The notes beneath the pieces are model-generated. The model did no database searches. It saw nothing but the letters and a program-made list of their open reading frames with translations, and was not told the origin of the DNA. The position numbers were made by a program, and so were the translations under genes. Source: JAENVT01 sp963773085 (lineage in GTDB: Bacteria; Actinomycetota; Acidimicrobiia; Acidimicrobiales; Ilumatobacteraceae). From it: 64,000 nucleotides of DNA. Of this stretch, positions 1 to 9,337 are shown piece after piece; position 1 is the stretch's first letter, and every line of letters starts with the position of its first letter. The stretch covers positions 372,001 through 436,000 of the forward strand of contig CAVYZS010000011.1 of NCBI GenBank assembly GCA_963773085.1, read 5' to 3'.

Positions 1-2
1 CG

Positions 3-269
3 TTGGCGGAGCTGGCCGGCACGGTCATGACGTCGTACCCGCAGGTTCTCGTCAACGTCAGGGTTGCCAAACGTCACCCGCACGTCGCCGTCGAGTTGGC
101 CGACGAAATCGCCGCGGCCGACGAATCGCTGAATGGCGAAGGTCGCATCCTGGTGCGTCCCAGTGGTACCGAGCCGCTGATTCGGGTGATGGTCGAAGCC
201 GCGACGCAGTCTCTCGCCCAGGCAACTGCTGACAGCCTGGCCGACGTGGTGTCGGCACGCTTCGGCTGA
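3..269 (+). CDS. glmM: Phosphoglucosamine mutase, C-terminal fragment
   Basis: The reading frame is open at the left edge, so this is the 3' end of a gene starting outside the window; about 88 residues are visible. They contain the phosphate-binding loop of the alpha-D-phosphohexomutase C-terminal domain (GRILVRPSGTEPLIRVMVEA). GlmM converts glucosamine-6-phosphate to glucosamine-1-phosphate for UDP-GlcNAc and peptidoglycan synthesis. The following gene is a GlmS-type enzyme, which makes the GlmM substrate, so adjacency supports GlmM over other hexomutases. The stop lies 48 bases before the next ATG, consistent with one operon. The catalytic serine and metal-binding parts are outside the window. 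Confidence 0.9.
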   Translation: MAELAGTVMTSYPQVLVNVRVAKRHPHVAVELADEIAAADESLNGEGRILVRPSGTEPLIRVMVEAATQSLAQATADSLADVVSARFG

Positions 270-317
270 CTGTGACGTCGACGGATCGGAGTCGTCGCCG
301 GTCGGTAACCTGGAGAC

Positions 318-3300
318 ATGTGCGGCATCATCGGCATCCTCAGTAGACCCTCGCGCAGACCGGTCCCGGAACCCGCCGAGTTGCTCGCCCATCTCGATCG
401 TGCGGTGGCGGCGGAGGAGCTCGCCGCGGCGGCGGTCTCCGTGCGGCGATGTAATGACCTGCTCAAGGGCGTGCCCGGCGTGCGTGCGCTCATGGGCCGC
501 TACGAACTCGTGGTGGGCATCGTCGCCAGGCTCGATCAACTCGACGCCCGGATCGTCGAAACCGAAAGCCGGATCGAGTACGACACAACGCTCGATCCCG
601 ATGAGCACGAACGAATTGCTGCCGAGTTGATCGAGCTCCGCGACGCTACGTGGGCCGTTCGGCACGACCGACTGCGAACTGCCCGCGAGGTCGAGGCGTT
701 GGCCGGACGCGACAGCACGGTGGCCGCGCTGGCGGGGTACCTGGCCGTGCAGCAGTCGTTGTCGGCGCTCGACCGGCTCGAGGTTCGTGGTCGGGACTCG
801 GCCGGGCTCCACCTCTTCGTCTGGAACCACGGTTTGTCTGTGAACGACGCGTCGCTTCAACGGGTGCTGTTCCATCGCAACGCCGACCCGTTGTTCCAGA
901 ACGGCTCGGTTCGCGTTGCCAGTCAATGTCTTGGTTTCGTGTACAAGGCGGCTGCAGAGATAGGCGAGCTGGGCGACAACACCCGCGCCCTTCGCAGCGC
1001 GATCGCCGAGGACGACTTGCTGCGCCTCGCCCTGTCACAGCCGGATGCACGGCTGACGGTGCTCGGGCACACGCGCTGGGCCAGTGTCGGGATCATCAGC
1101 GAAGCCAATTGCCATCCGCTGAACAGCGAGGAGCTCGAGCAAGCCGGAGGTGCCCCCTACATGGTTGCGGTGCTCAATGGTGACGTCGACAACCATGCCG
1201 ACATCAAGGTCCACCATGGCCTGCGCATTGCCGGACCGATCACGACCGATGCCAAGGTCATCCCGGCTGTGATGGCCCACCATGTGGCATCCGGGGTGCT
1301 GGATCTCGGCGAGGCGTTCCGTCGCACTGTGGCCGAGTTCGAGGGCAGCGTCGCGATCGGGGCTGCCGCGGCTGGCGAGCCGGATCACCTGTACCTGGCG
1401 CTGCGGGGCAGCGGTCAGGCTCTGTACGTCGGCCTGGCCGACGATTGCTACGTCGTGGCCAGCGAGCCGTATGGCGTCGTCGAGGAGACCACACACTTCA
1501 TCCGCGTCGATGGTGAGTCACTCTCGCCTTCTGGCAGTCGCGGTCAGGTCTTCGTGCTCGACGGTGCGCGAGCCGGTGAGCTCGCCGGCGTTCGCCGGTT
1601 GGCCTACGACGGCGCCGAACTGCCGCTGTCCGACAACGATGTCGCCACTGCACAGGTCACGACCCGCGACATCGATCGTGGGGATTCGCCCCACTATCTC
1701 CTCAAGGAGATCAGCGAATCTCCGGCGAGTTTCCGCAAGACGATTCGCGGCAAGATCGTCGAAGTCGACGGTTTGCGACGCGCCTCGGTCGGTACTCGTG
1801 CTCTCCCTCTCGACATCCGCGCTCGGCTGGCCGACGGAAGCATCACCAAGGTCAAGGTCATCGGCCAGGGCACCGCTGCTGTGGCCGGCCGCAGCATGGC
1901 GGCTGTGCTCGACGCGCTGGCCGACGGCATGCTCGACATCGATCCCATCACGGCAACCGAGCTCAGCGGATTCGGCATGCGCTTCGACATGCGCGACACG
2001 CTGGTCGTCGCCGTGAGCCAGAGCGGAACGACCACCGACACCAATCGCACCGTCGACCTTGTTCGAGGGCGCGGTGCGGCGGTGCTCGGGATCGTCAATC
2101 GTCGTAACAGCGACCTCACCGACAAGGCCGACGGTGTGATGTATACCAGCGACGGTCGTGATGTCGAGATGAGCGTGGCGTCGACCAAGGCCTTCTACGC
2201 CCAGGTGGCGGCGGGCGTGTTGCTGGCTTGTGCGATCACCGAGGCTGCCGACGTCGGTTCTGCCCAGCGCAGGCACGATCTGCTCTCGTCGCTGCGGCAG
2301 ATTCCCGATGCGCTGCTCGAGGTGCTCGCGCGGCGTGACGTCATCGCCGACGCGGCTCGCCGATTTGCACCGCCGAAGCGCTACTGGGCGATCGTCGGAA
2401 GCGGGCCGAACACGGTCGCCGCCGAAGAGGTGCGAATCAAGCTCAGCGAGCTGTGCTACAAGTCGATCGCCTGCGACATCACCGAAGACAAGAAGCACAT
2501 CGACTTGTCCAGCGAGCCGCTCATCCTGGTCTGCGCTGCAGGTCTCGTGGGCGGCACGGCCGATGACGTCGCCAAAGAAGTGGCGATCTACAAGGCCCAC
2601 AAGGCCACACCCATCGTCATCGCGACAGAGGGTGACGAGCGGTTCGCGGCTGCCGCCGCGGTTCTGTCGGTGCCCGAGGTCGACTCCGCGTTGGCATTCG
2701 TGCTGTCGGCGATGGTTGGTCACCTGTTCGGATACGAGGCGGCCTTGGCCATCGATGCATCGGCTCGCCCGCTACGCGAAGCCAGGGAACTGATCGAGCA
2801 TTCTCTGGTCACCTCCGACAGCGGCGACGACGTGCTCGAAGCGGTGCGCCTTGGCATCGGTCAGCACGCCGAGCGATTCGGTGAGGGCCTGCGCTCCGGG
2901 CTGTACAACGGTCACCTCGAGGCGTCGACCGCCGTGCAGTTGTCGGCGCTGCTCGCCGACTTGCGTGACGACCTTCCGCTCGAGGCGTACCACCGCGCTA
3001 CGGGCAAGGTGGCCAACCCAGGCGTCATGATCGACGATCTCACGGCCTCACTGACCAAAGCCATCGAGGAGCTCACCCGGCCAGTGGACGCGATCAAACA
3101 TCAGGCCAAGACTGTCACCGTGGGCATCAGCCGCAACGACGAAGGAGTGCTCGATCGGGTGCTCGTTCAGGCAACCCTCAGTGCGGGTGCCGGCCGCGAC
3201 GCGCTCAGTTATCACGCCTTGAAGGTGCTCGCCGACCTCGATCCGACGGTGCAATCCGTGGTCGGCTACACCCGCTATCGGATCGACGGTGATCCCGCGG

Positions 3301-3704
3301 CCGATGCCCAGATCACGATCGTCGATCGTGGTGGGCTTTCGCTGGAAGTGTCGAGTCGCGTCGAACGCAACTCCCAGTTGGTCGGTACCAAGCGGCGCGT
3401 CGCCGTCGAGCGCCAGGTATTGGTGGCGCGCGGTCGCAGTGACGGGCGAACGGTCGTCTTCGTGCCCGAGGTCAAGTCCGGCGTGTGTGTCGGGATCACC
3501 CTGCTGCACGTGGTGTTCCACGATCGCCTGCCTGCCGCGGTGATGCGCGGGGTTCTCCAGGGCTACGACCATCGTTACGACCGTCTGGTCGACTGGGTAT
3601 CCGAGACCGAAGGAGCGTTCCGCGACGATTTGCTCGGCGAGTTGCCCGTCGACGAACTGCTGATCGCGCCGATCTCCGAGACGGCCGACCAATGGCGGAC
3701 ATGA
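318..3704 (+). CDS. glmS: Outsized GlmS-type glutamine:fructose-6-phosphate aminotransferase with two insertions and an extra C-terminal domain
   Basis: The protein has 1128 residues; ordinary GlmS has about 610. It begins MCGIIGILSR, so Cys2 becomes the N-terminal nucleophile of a class II amidotransferase. About 125 mostly helical residues are then inserted before RGRDSAG (about 157-163; usual RGYDSAG). GHTRWASVG (about 250), LNGDVDNH (about 287) and TDAKVIP (about 310) complete the amidotransferase site. Two SIS domains follow (about 505-640 and 685-800). The isomerase residues appear kept: Glu in KLSELCY (about 711), His in DKKHIDL (about 727) and Lys in IKHQAKTVTV (about 930), matching GlmS AKSVTV. 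A second insertion covers about 805-915, and about 190 unassigned residues follow 940. It lies between glmM and acpS. The product glucosamine-6-phosphate is inferred. Confidence 0.8.
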   Translation: MCGIIGILSRPSRRPVPEPAELLAHLDRAVAAEELAAAAVSVRRCNDLLKGVPGVRALMGRYELVVGIVARLDQLDARIVETESRIEYDTTLDPDEHERIAAELIELRDATWAVRHDRLRTAREVEALAGRDSTVAALAGYLAVQQSLSALDRLEVRGRDSAGLHLFVWNHGLSVNDASLQRVLFHRNADPLFQNGSVRVASQCLGFVYKAAAEIGELGDNTRALRSAIAEDDLLRLALSQPDARLTVLGHTRWASVGIISEANCHPLNSEELEQAGGAPYMVAVLNGDVDNHADIKVHHGLRIAGPITTDAKVIPAVMAHHVASGVLDLGEAFRRTVAEFEGSVAIGAAAAGEPDHLYLALRGSGQALYVGLADDCYVVASEPYGVVEETTHFIRVDGESLSPSGSRGQVFVLDGARAGELAGVRRLAYDGAELPLSDNDVATAQVTTRDIDRGDSPHYLLKEISESPASFRKTIRGKIVEVDGLRRASVGTRALPLDIRARLADGSITKVKVIGQGTAAVAGRSMAAVLDALADGMLDIDPITATELSGFGMRFDMRDTLVVAVSQSGTTTDTNRTVDLVRGRGAAVLGIVNRRNSDLTDKADGVMYTSDGRDVEMSVASTKAFYAQVAAGVLLACAITEAADVGSAQRRHDLLSSLRQIPDALLEVLARRDVIADAARRFAPPKRYWAIVGSGPNTVAAEEVRIKLSELCYKSIACDITEDKKHIDLSSEPLILVCAAGLVGGTADDVAKEVAIYKAHKATPIVIATEGDERFAAAAAVLSVPEVDSALAFVLSAMVGHLFGYEAALAIDASARPLREARELIEHSLVTSDSGDDVLEAVRLGIGQHAERFGEGLRSGLYNGHLEASTAVQLSALLADLRDDLPLEAYHRATGKVANPGVMIDDLTASLTKAIEELTRPVDAIKHQAKTVTVGISRNDEGVLDRVLVQATLSAGAGRDALSYHALKVLADLDPTVQSVVGYTRYRIDGDPAADAQITIVDRGGLSLEVSSRVERNSQLVGTKRRVAVERQVLVARGRSDGRTVVFVPEVKSGVCVGITLLHVVFHDRLPAAVMRGVLQGYDHRYDRLVDWVSETEGAFRDDLLGELPVDELLIAPISETADQWRT

Positions 3705-4069
3705 TCATCGGGATCGGTATCGACGCCGTCGACATCGAACGGTTCCGCAGATCGCTGGAGCGCACGCCGTCGATGCATCGCCGATTGTTCACTGATCACG
3801 AGCTGGCCTATGTTGCGCCGAAGGCGGACCCGGTGCCGTCATTGGCGGCCCGTTTCGCATCCCGTGAAGCGGTGATGAAGGCGATGGGCCTCGGCCTCGG
3901 AGCCTTCGGCTTCCACGAAGTCTGGGTCGATCGCCTGGAGAGCGGGGAGCCGCATCTCAACGTCACAGGACGCGCTGCACAACTGGCGACCGAGCGTGGA
4001 ATCGCCAGGTGGCATCTCTCGATCACCCATACCGACCAGGTCGCGATCGCCTACGTAGTCGCCTCGTGA
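3701..4069 (+). CDS. acpS: Holo-[acyl-carrier-protein] synthase
   Basis: A 122-residue protein of normal AcpS length. It starts MIIGIGIDAVDIERF, the family signature containing the Mg-binding Asp. It also has FASREAVMKAMG, the conserved second motif with the catalytic Glu and the CoA-binding Lys, and ends with the short ISHT-like strand (SITHTDQVA). AcpS transfers 4'-phosphopantetheine from CoA to the acyl carrier protein in the cytoplasm. I chose the ATG at 3701 because it overlaps the GlmS stop as ATGA, typical of translational coupling; an in-frame ATG at 3692 would add MAD and cannot be excluded. Confidence 0.9.
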   Translation: MIIGIGIDAVDIERFRRSLERTPSMHRRLFTDHELAYVAPKADPVPSLAARFASREAVMKAMGLGLGAFGFHEVWVDRLESGEPHLNVTGRAAQLATERGIARWHLSITHTDQVAIAYVVAS

Positions 4070-4088
4070 CGACGTAACCTCACCGGGC

Positions 4089-5447
4089 ATGTTGCCGATC
4101 GTCACCCCGGAGGAAATGGCCGCCATCGACGCGGCTGCGTCGGTGCCGGCCGAGGTGCTCATCGAGCGGGCCGGTGCGGCGGTGGCATGGGCAGCATTGC
4201 GAATGCTCGGCGGGGCATACGGACGTACCGTCAACGTGCTCTGCGGCAAGGGCAACAACGGTGCCGACGGTCGGGTTGCGGCCCGGCGGCTCGCCGCGAA
4301 GGGGGTTCGAGTTCGGGTCTTCGATGTGCCGTCGTACCCGCGCGTCCTGCCACCGGCCGACCTCGTCATCGACGCGGCGTTCGGCACCGGATTCCACGGC
4401 AGATGGTCGCCCCCCGATGTCCGAGACACCCCTGTGCTGGCGGTCGACATTCCCAGCGGCGTCGATGCCTTGACCGGTGACATCGCTGGCGAGGTCCTGG
4501 CGGCCACTCACACCGTCACGTTCGCGGCGCTCAAGCCAGGGCTGCTCACCCCACCCGGTAGCGCGCTCGCCGGCGAGCTGGAGCTGGCCGACATCGGACT
4601 CGACGTCGGGTGGGTGCGCGCCCACCTCGTGCAGGCCGCCGACATCGTCGGATGGTGGCCTGAGCGTGACGAGTATGCCCACAAGTGGCGCAGCGCGGTG
4701 CGGGTCATTGCCGGCAGTTCGACGATGACCGGGGCGCCGCGCCTCGTCACCCACGCAGCGATGCGCACCGGTGCCGGCATGGTGCATCTGTCGATTCCGG
4801 GCATGACGCTGGCCGATGCGCCGATCGAGGTCGTGCAGCGACCGCTCCCGGGCACGACGTGGGCCGACGCCGCGCTGGCTTCGCTCGATCGCTTTCACTC
4901 GATCGTTGTCGGGCCGGGGCTCGGCCGTTCTGACGACACCTCGGCCAGCGTGCGCAAACTGGTCGTCGAGGCGCCGTTGCCAATGGTGATCGACGGCGAC
5001 GGATTGTTTGCCCTTGGATGGAGCGCCGAGGGCGCGACGACGTTGCTGCGTCGGCGCACGACGCCCACCGTGCTGACCCCCCACGACGGCGAGTACGTCC
5101 TGCTTGCGGGCAACCAACCTGGAATCGATCGAATGGTGGCTGCTCGGCGGCTGGCCGCCGACAGCGGCTGCACGGTGCTGTTGAAAGGGGCGGCGACGAT
5201 CGTTGCCGACCCGGACGGCGTCGCGTTGGTGGTGACTGCGGGCGACGCCAGGCTGGCGACCGCGGGTACCGGCGATGTGCTCAGCGGGATCATCGGTGCG
5301 TTGCTCGCCAGCGGCATGAAGCCGTTGCATGCCGCTGCGGCAGCGGCGTGGGTGCATGGTCAGGCCGGTAGGCGGGGCATGCGCCACGGACTCGTGGCCA
5401 GCGATCTGCCCGACTTGATTCCGGCGGTGCTGGAAGAGTTGTTGTGA
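4089..5447 (+). CDS. nnrD: Bifunctional NAD(P)H-hydrate epimerase / ADP-dependent NAD(P)H-hydrate dehydratase
   Basis: A 452-residue fusion of the two NAD(P)HX repair enzymes. The N-terminal YjeF_N epimerase domain (about 1-210) has GKGNNGADGRVAARRL, AAFGTGFHG and DIPSGVDALTG. The C-terminal ribokinase-like dehydratase domain (about 220-450) has GPGLGRSDD, DGDGLFAL, LTPHDGEYVLL, LKGAATIV and the nucleotide-site motif AGTGDVLSGIIGALL. Together they epimerise and dehydrate damaged hydrated NAD(P)H. The gene sits between acpS and alr, the usual actinobacterial order, and its stop overlaps the alr GTG start. E. coli nnr/yjeF has the same fusion. Confidence 0.93.
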   Translation: MLPIVTPEEMAAIDAAASVPAEVLIERAGAAVAWAALRMLGGAYGRTVNVLCGKGNNGADGRVAARRLAAKGVRVRVFDVPSYPRVLPPADLVIDAAFGTGFHGRWSPPDVRDTPVLAVDIPSGVDALTGDIAGEVLAATHTVTFAALKPGLLTPPGSALAGELELADIGLDVGWVRAHLVQAADIVGWWPERDEYAHKWRSAVRVIAGSSTMTGAPRLVTHAAMRTGAGMVHLSIPGMTLADAPIEVVQRPLPGTTWADAALASLDRFHSIVVGPGLGRSDDTSASVRKLVVEAPLPMVIDGDGLFALGWSAEGATTLLRRRTTPTVLTPHDGEYVLLAGNQPGIDRMVAARRLAADSGCTVLLKGAATIVADPDGVALVVTAGDARLATAGTGDVLSGIIGALLASGMKPLHAAAAAAWVHGQAGRRGMRHGLVASDLPDLIPAVLEELL

Positions 5448-6553
5448 GCCGATGGGCGTGGGCCGACGTCGACGTCGGCGCCGTTCAGCACAACGTCGAA
5501 CTACTGTGCTCCGTCGCCGCACCCGCGGCCGTGTGGGCGGTCGTCAAGGCCGATGGCTACGGTCACGGCGCTGTCCCGGTCGCCCGCGCCGCACTCCTTG
5601 GCGGAGCCACAGGATTGTGCGTCGCCCTGGTGCAAGAGGGTGTGTCGTTGCGCGACGCGGGGATCGACTGCCCGATCCTGGTGCTCAGCGAGCAACCGGC
5701 GACCGAACTCGTCGACGCAGTACGTGCTGCACTCGATCTCACCGTGTACTCCTACGCACAGCTGGAGTCGGTCGCCGTCGCCGGCGGTCGCGATCACCCC
5801 GTGCACCTGAAGATCGACACAGGCATGCGACGAGTGGGGGCGGCGGCCGACGAGGCCCTGGGGCTGGCCGCGGCAATCTCGGAGTCACCCGCTGTCCGAC
5901 TCGCCGGGGTGTGCACGCATCTTGCGGTCGCCGACGAGCCGGCAGATGCCTTCACCGCCGTGCAGATCGAGTCGTTCGACGATGTGCTCACGGCACTCGC
6001 CGTCGCCGGACACCACCCACCGCTCGTGCATGCCGCCAACTCCGCGGCGACCCTCGCCATTCCGTCGTCGCACTTTGGCATGGTGCGCACCGGTATCGCG
6101 ATCTACGGGATTTCGCCGGGCGCCGCGCTGGACCGTCTCAGTGCTGGGCTGCGACCGGCACTGTCGCTGCGCAGTCGTGTCTCCCACGTCAAGCACGTGC
6201 GCGCCGGCGACCGCATCTCGTACGGCTTGCGGCATCGCTTCGAGGGCAACACCATCGTGGCCACGTTGCCCGTGGGTTATGCCGACGGCGTACCCCGCCG
6301 ACTCTATGCAGGTGGCGGCGAAGTGTTGATCGGGGGGCGCCGCCGACCGATCGTCGGCGTGGTCACGATGGACCAGCTGATGGTCGACTGTGGGGCCGAT
6401 TCAGTGGCCGTCGGAGATGAGGCCGTGCTGATCGGAAGGCAGGGGGGCGAGGAGATTTCGGCCGGCGAGTGGGCCGATCGCCTCGGCACCATCGCCTACG
6501 AAGTTGTCTGCGGTATCTCGTCGCGCATCGACCGGCATTACTCCCCAGCGTGA
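5444..6553 (+). CDS. alr: Alanine racemase
   Basis: A 369-residue PLP enzyme interconverting L- and D-alanine for peptidoglycan. The PLP lysine lies in AVVKADGYGHGAVPVARA (near residue 30). Further family motifs are KIDTGMRRVG, ANSAATL, YGISPG, the second catalytic Tyr in ISYGLRHR, LPVGYADGVPR and MDQLMVD. The GTG start overlaps the nnrD stop by 4 bases (GTGA). Length is normal and the frame is clean. Confidence 0.95.
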   Translation: MSRWAWADVDVGAVQHNVELLCSVAAPAAVWAVVKADGYGHGAVPVARAALLGGATGLCVALVQEGVSLRDAGIDCPILVLSEQPATELVDAVRAALDLTVYSYAQLESVAVAGGRDHPVHLKIDTGMRRVGAAADEALGLAAAISESPAVRLAGVCTHLAVADEPADAFTAVQIESFDDVLTALAVAGHHPPLVHAANSAATLAIPSSHFGMVRTGIAIYGISPGAALDRLSAGLRPALSLRSRVSHVKHVRAGDRISYGLRHRFEGNTIVATLPVGYADGVPRRLYAGGGEVLIGGRRRPIVGVVTMDQLMVDCGADSVAVGDEAVLIGRQGGEEISAGEWADRLGTIAYEVVCGISSRIDRHYSPA

Positions 6554-6575
6554 CCCTCTAGCATCATCCGCGGTC

Positions 6576-7058
6576 ATGTTGCATCTCCGGTCCGACTCGT
6601 TGGCGTCCACGTCGGCAATTGCCGCGTCCCTGGCCGGCCTGGCACGCCGCGGCGACCTCATCGTGCTCGCTGGCGAGATGGGTGCAGGCAAGACGGCTTT
6701 CGCCAAAGGATTCGGTCGGGCAATCGGCGTGACCGAGCCGATCACGTCGCCGACGTACACGCTCGTGCACAGCTACCCGGCCGGCCGGGTGACGCTCCAT
6801 CACGCAGACATCTACCGCTTGACAACCCATCACGAGGTGGCCGATCTGGCATTCGCCGAGCTGCTCGAGTCCGACGGCATCGTCCTGGTCGAGTGGGGTG
6901 ACGTCGTCGCCGGTTCGTTGGGCGACCACGTGGTGGTCCGGCTCGAGTTCGTCGACGAGGATGAAGACGCCCGAGACATCGTCATCTCCGCGGCCGGTCG
7001 ATCCTGGGCGATGCGCTGGGATGAGGTCGAACGGCGACTGGCGGCCTTCCGATGCTGA
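6576..7058 (+). CDS. tsaE: tRNA t6A biosynthesis ATPase TsaE
   Basis: A 160-residue P-loop protein with Walker A GEMGAGKTAFAKG (near 33-45), SPTYTLVH and HADIYRL, then LVEWGD, all typical of TsaE. TsaE binds TsaB-TsaD and its ATPase activity is needed for repeated N6-threonylcarbamoyladenosine formation at tRNA A37. The ATG at 6576 gives normal length; the open frame extends further upstream but only into alr. Its 3' end overlaps the tsaB start by 7 bases, and tsaB and tsaD follow shortly. Confidence 0.93.
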   Translation: MLHLRSDSLASTSAIAASLAGLARRGDLIVLAGEMGAGKTAFAKGFGRAIGVTEPITSPTYTLVHSYPAGRVTLHHADIYRLTTHHEVADLAFAELLESDGIVLVEWGDVVAGSLGDHVVVRLEFVDEDEDARDIVISAAGRSWAMRWDEVERRLAAFRC

Positions 7059-7765
7059 TCCTTGGAATCGAAACTGCGACCGAACAGGTCAGTGTGGCGA
7101 TCGGCGGCCACGAGGGTGTGCTGGCGATGTTCGAGGTCTGTCGCGGCCGCCGCCACGCCGAGACGCTCGTTCCGTCGATCCAATTCGTGTGCAAGCAGGC
7201 CGAGATCGACATCTCGGAGTTCGGGGCCATCGCCGTCGACGTCGGGCCAGGCCTGTTCACGGGCATGCGGGTCGGTCTGGCCGCGGCCAAGGCGATCGCC
7301 CAGGCCCTGCGTGTACCGATGATCGGAATCAGCTCGCTCGATCTCCTGGCCTTCCCGCTCCGCCAGAGTGGGCGGGAGGTGGCTGCGGTGATCGATGCCC
7401 GCAAGGGTGAGCTGTTCTCCGCCTTCTACCGGCCTGTTCCTGGTGGAGTCCAGCGCATCGGCGAGCCCCGCTGCGGCTCCGTCGACGACCTGATCGGCGA
7501 GCTCATGGCCCGCGGGCACGACAGCGTCCTGGTCGGCGACGGAGCATTGAGGTATCGCGACGAAATCGCCCCGGCCGTGCACTGCGACTTTGCCGAACAG
7601 TTCCTGTCGCACCCTTCCGCCGCGCCTCTGGTGCAGTTGGCTCACGCCCGCGCCTTGCGTGAGGAGTGGGTCAATCCGTGGGAGATCCAACCGTTGTACC
7701 TCCGCGCCCCCGATGCGCGGATCAACTGGTCGACGCGCCAGTCAGCATCGCGAGGCGGGCAATGA
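7052..7765 (+). CDS. tsaB: tRNA t6A biosynthesis scaffold TsaB
   Basis: A 237-residue ASKHA-fold protein starting MLILGIETATEQVSVAIG. It has the TsaB features RRHAETLVPSI, VDVGPGLFTGMRVGLAAAKA and IDARKGELFSAFY. It lacks the metal-binding histidines of TsaD, as expected for the non-catalytic partner. It overlaps tsaE upstream and rimI downstream (ATGA at 7762), so the four genes are probably co-translated. Confidence 0.92.
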   Translation: MLILGIETATEQVSVAIGGHEGVLAMFEVCRGRRHAETLVPSIQFVCKQAEIDISEFGAIAVDVGPGLFTGMRVGLAAAKAIAQALRVPMIGISSLDLLAFPLRQSGREVAAVIDARKGELFSAFYRPVPGGVQRIGEPRCGSVDDLIGELMARGHDSVLVGDGALRYRDEIAPAVHCDFAEQFLSHPSAAPLVQLAHARALREEWVNPWEIQPLYLRAPDARINWSTRQSASRGGQ

Positions 7766-8319
7766 GCGTGTTGTCACGGCTGTTGTGGCGCGATGCCGAC
7801 GATCATCTGGTGATCGAGCCGCTTCGACGCCGACATCTCACAGACGTGATGGAGATCGAGCAGGTGTCGTACCCGAAGCCGTGGTCGCGGAATGTCTTCC
7901 AGAGCGAGTTGGAGCTTGCCCGCAACGGCGAGCGCTTCTACGTCGTCGCCCGCGCCGCCGGCGTGGTCATCGGGTATGCCGGGCTGATGTTCGTGGTCGG
8001 TGATGCCCACGTCACCAACATCGCCGTCGCCGCCGACCGGCAGCGCTCCGGAGTAGCGACCCGTTTGTTGGCGACCCTGGCATGGGAGGCGATCGATCGC
8101 GGATGCGAGGCTCTGACCCTCGAGGTGCGGGTCGGAAACACCCGTGCGCAGGCCTTGTATCGAAGCTTCGGGTTCGTGCCGGCCGGCGTGCGCCAGCGCT
8201 ACTACGAGAACACAGAGGATGCGATCGTCATGTGGTGCCACGACATCGGCGAGGCCGATTTCCGGTCTCGCCTGTCGTCGCTCAGCCCCGAGTCCATTCC
8301 GGGTGCCGGCCCATCATGA
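7762..8319 (+). CDS. rimI: Ribosomal protein bS18-type N-terminal acetyltransferase
   Basis: A 185-residue GNAT protein. The acetyl-CoA site is in TNIAVAADRQRSGVATRLL, followed by LEVRVGNTRAQALYRSFGF and RYYENTEDAIVMW, the typical RimI C-terminal block. About 25 residues beyond usual RimI length at the C-terminus are not conserved. Placement between tsaB and tsaD is the standard context; in some actinobacteria rimI is fused to one of them. The ATG at 7762 overlaps the tsaB stop and its own stop overlaps the tsaD start. Confidence 0.88.
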   Translation: MSVLSRLLWRDADDHLVIEPLRRRHLTDVMEIEQVSYPKPWSRNVFQSELELARNGERFYVVARAAGVVIGYAGLMFVVGDAHVTNIAVAADRQRSGVATRLLATLAWEAIDRGCEALTLEVRVGNTRAQALYRSFGFVPAGVRQRYYENTEDAIVMWCHDIGEADFRSRLSSLSPESIPGAGPS

Positions 8320-9332
8320 ACGTCACCGAATCAACGATTGTGCTCGGCATCGAGACGAGTTGCGACGAGACCGCTGCGGCATTGGTGATGGGTGGCCACG
8401 ACGTGCTCTCCAGCGTGGTGTCGACGCAGGTCGACCTGCACGCCCAATACGGAGGGGTGGTCCCCGAGATCGCCAGCCGCGCCCATCTCGATCTACTCAA
8501 CCCGGTCGTGGCCAGAGCGATCGTCGAGGCGGGCATCGAACCCGAGCGGATCGACGCAGTGGCCTGCACGGTCGGGCCCGGCCTGGTCGGAGCACTGCTG
8601 GTCGGGGTCTCGGCGGCCAAAGCACTCTCGTTGACGTGGGACGTCCCATTCGTCGGCGTCAACCACATGGAAGCCCACCTGTACGCGGCATTCCTCGAGG
8701 ACCAGTCGCTGGAAATGCCCCTGGTGGTCCTGTTGGTATCTGGTGGTCACACCATGTTGATCGAGATGTGTGACCACGGGCGATACCGCCTCATGGGGCA
8801 GACCATCGACGATGCGGCGGGTGAGGCCTTCGACAAGGTCGCCCGGTTCTTGGGCCTCGGATATCCCGGTGGCCCGGCTATCGACCAAGAGGCCGTGCGT
8901 GGCGATCCGACGGCAATTGCCTTTCCGAGGGCGATGCTCAACGATGGTCTCGATTTCAGCTTCAGCGGTTTGAAGACGTCGGTCGTCAATTACGTGCGCA
9001 AGAACCCCGACGTCGTGGCCGCCGATGTGGCTGCGTCTTTCCAGGCTGCCGTCGTCGATGTCCTGGTTGCCAAGGCCCGACGTGCCGCCGCCGAAGTCGG
9101 AGCGCGGGGACTGGTGCTCGGCGGAGGTGTCGCTGCCAACTCGCTCCTGCGCGAGCGGTTCGCTGCTGCCGGCCGCGACGACTCGATCCGTGTCTTCTTG
9201 CCGAGTCGGGCGATGTGCACCGACAACGCGGCGATGATCGCCGCCGTCGGTTGGCACCGCCTCGGCAGCGAGGGCCCGACACCGCTCGACATCGGCGCCC
9301 TCCCCAACCTCCGCCTGGCCTTCGACGCCTGA
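8316..9332 (+). CDS. tsaD: tRNA N6-adenosine threonylcarbamoyltransferase TsaD
   Basis: A 338-residue Kae1/TsaD protein, the catalytic subunit that transfers threonylcarbamoyl from threonylcarbamoyl-AMP to A37 of ANN-decoding tRNAs. Visible motifs are VLGIETSCDETAAALV at the N-terminus, the metal-binding HMEAHLYA histidines (about 113-117), LVSGGHT, GEAFDKVAR, FSGLKTSV and LGGGVAANSLLR. The start ATG at 8316 overlaps the rimI stop. A strong hairpin follows the stop. Confidence 0.95.
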   Translation: MNVTESTIVLGIETSCDETAAALVMGGHDVLSSVVSTQVDLHAQYGGVVPEIASRAHLDLLNPVVARAIVEAGIEPERIDAVACTVGPGLVGALLVGVSAAKALSLTWDVPFVGVNHMEAHLYAAFLEDQSLEMPLVVLLVSGGHTMLIEMCDHGRYRLMGQTIDDAAGEAFDKVARFLGLGYPGGPAIDQEAVRGDPTAIAFPRAMLNDGLDFSFSGLKTSVVNYVRKNPDVVAADVAASFQAAVVDVLVAKARRAAAEVGARGLVLGGGVAANSLLRERFAAAGRDDSIRVFLPSRAMCTDNAAMIAAVGWHRLGSEGPTPLDIGALPNLRLAFDA

Positions 9333-9337
9333 CACCC

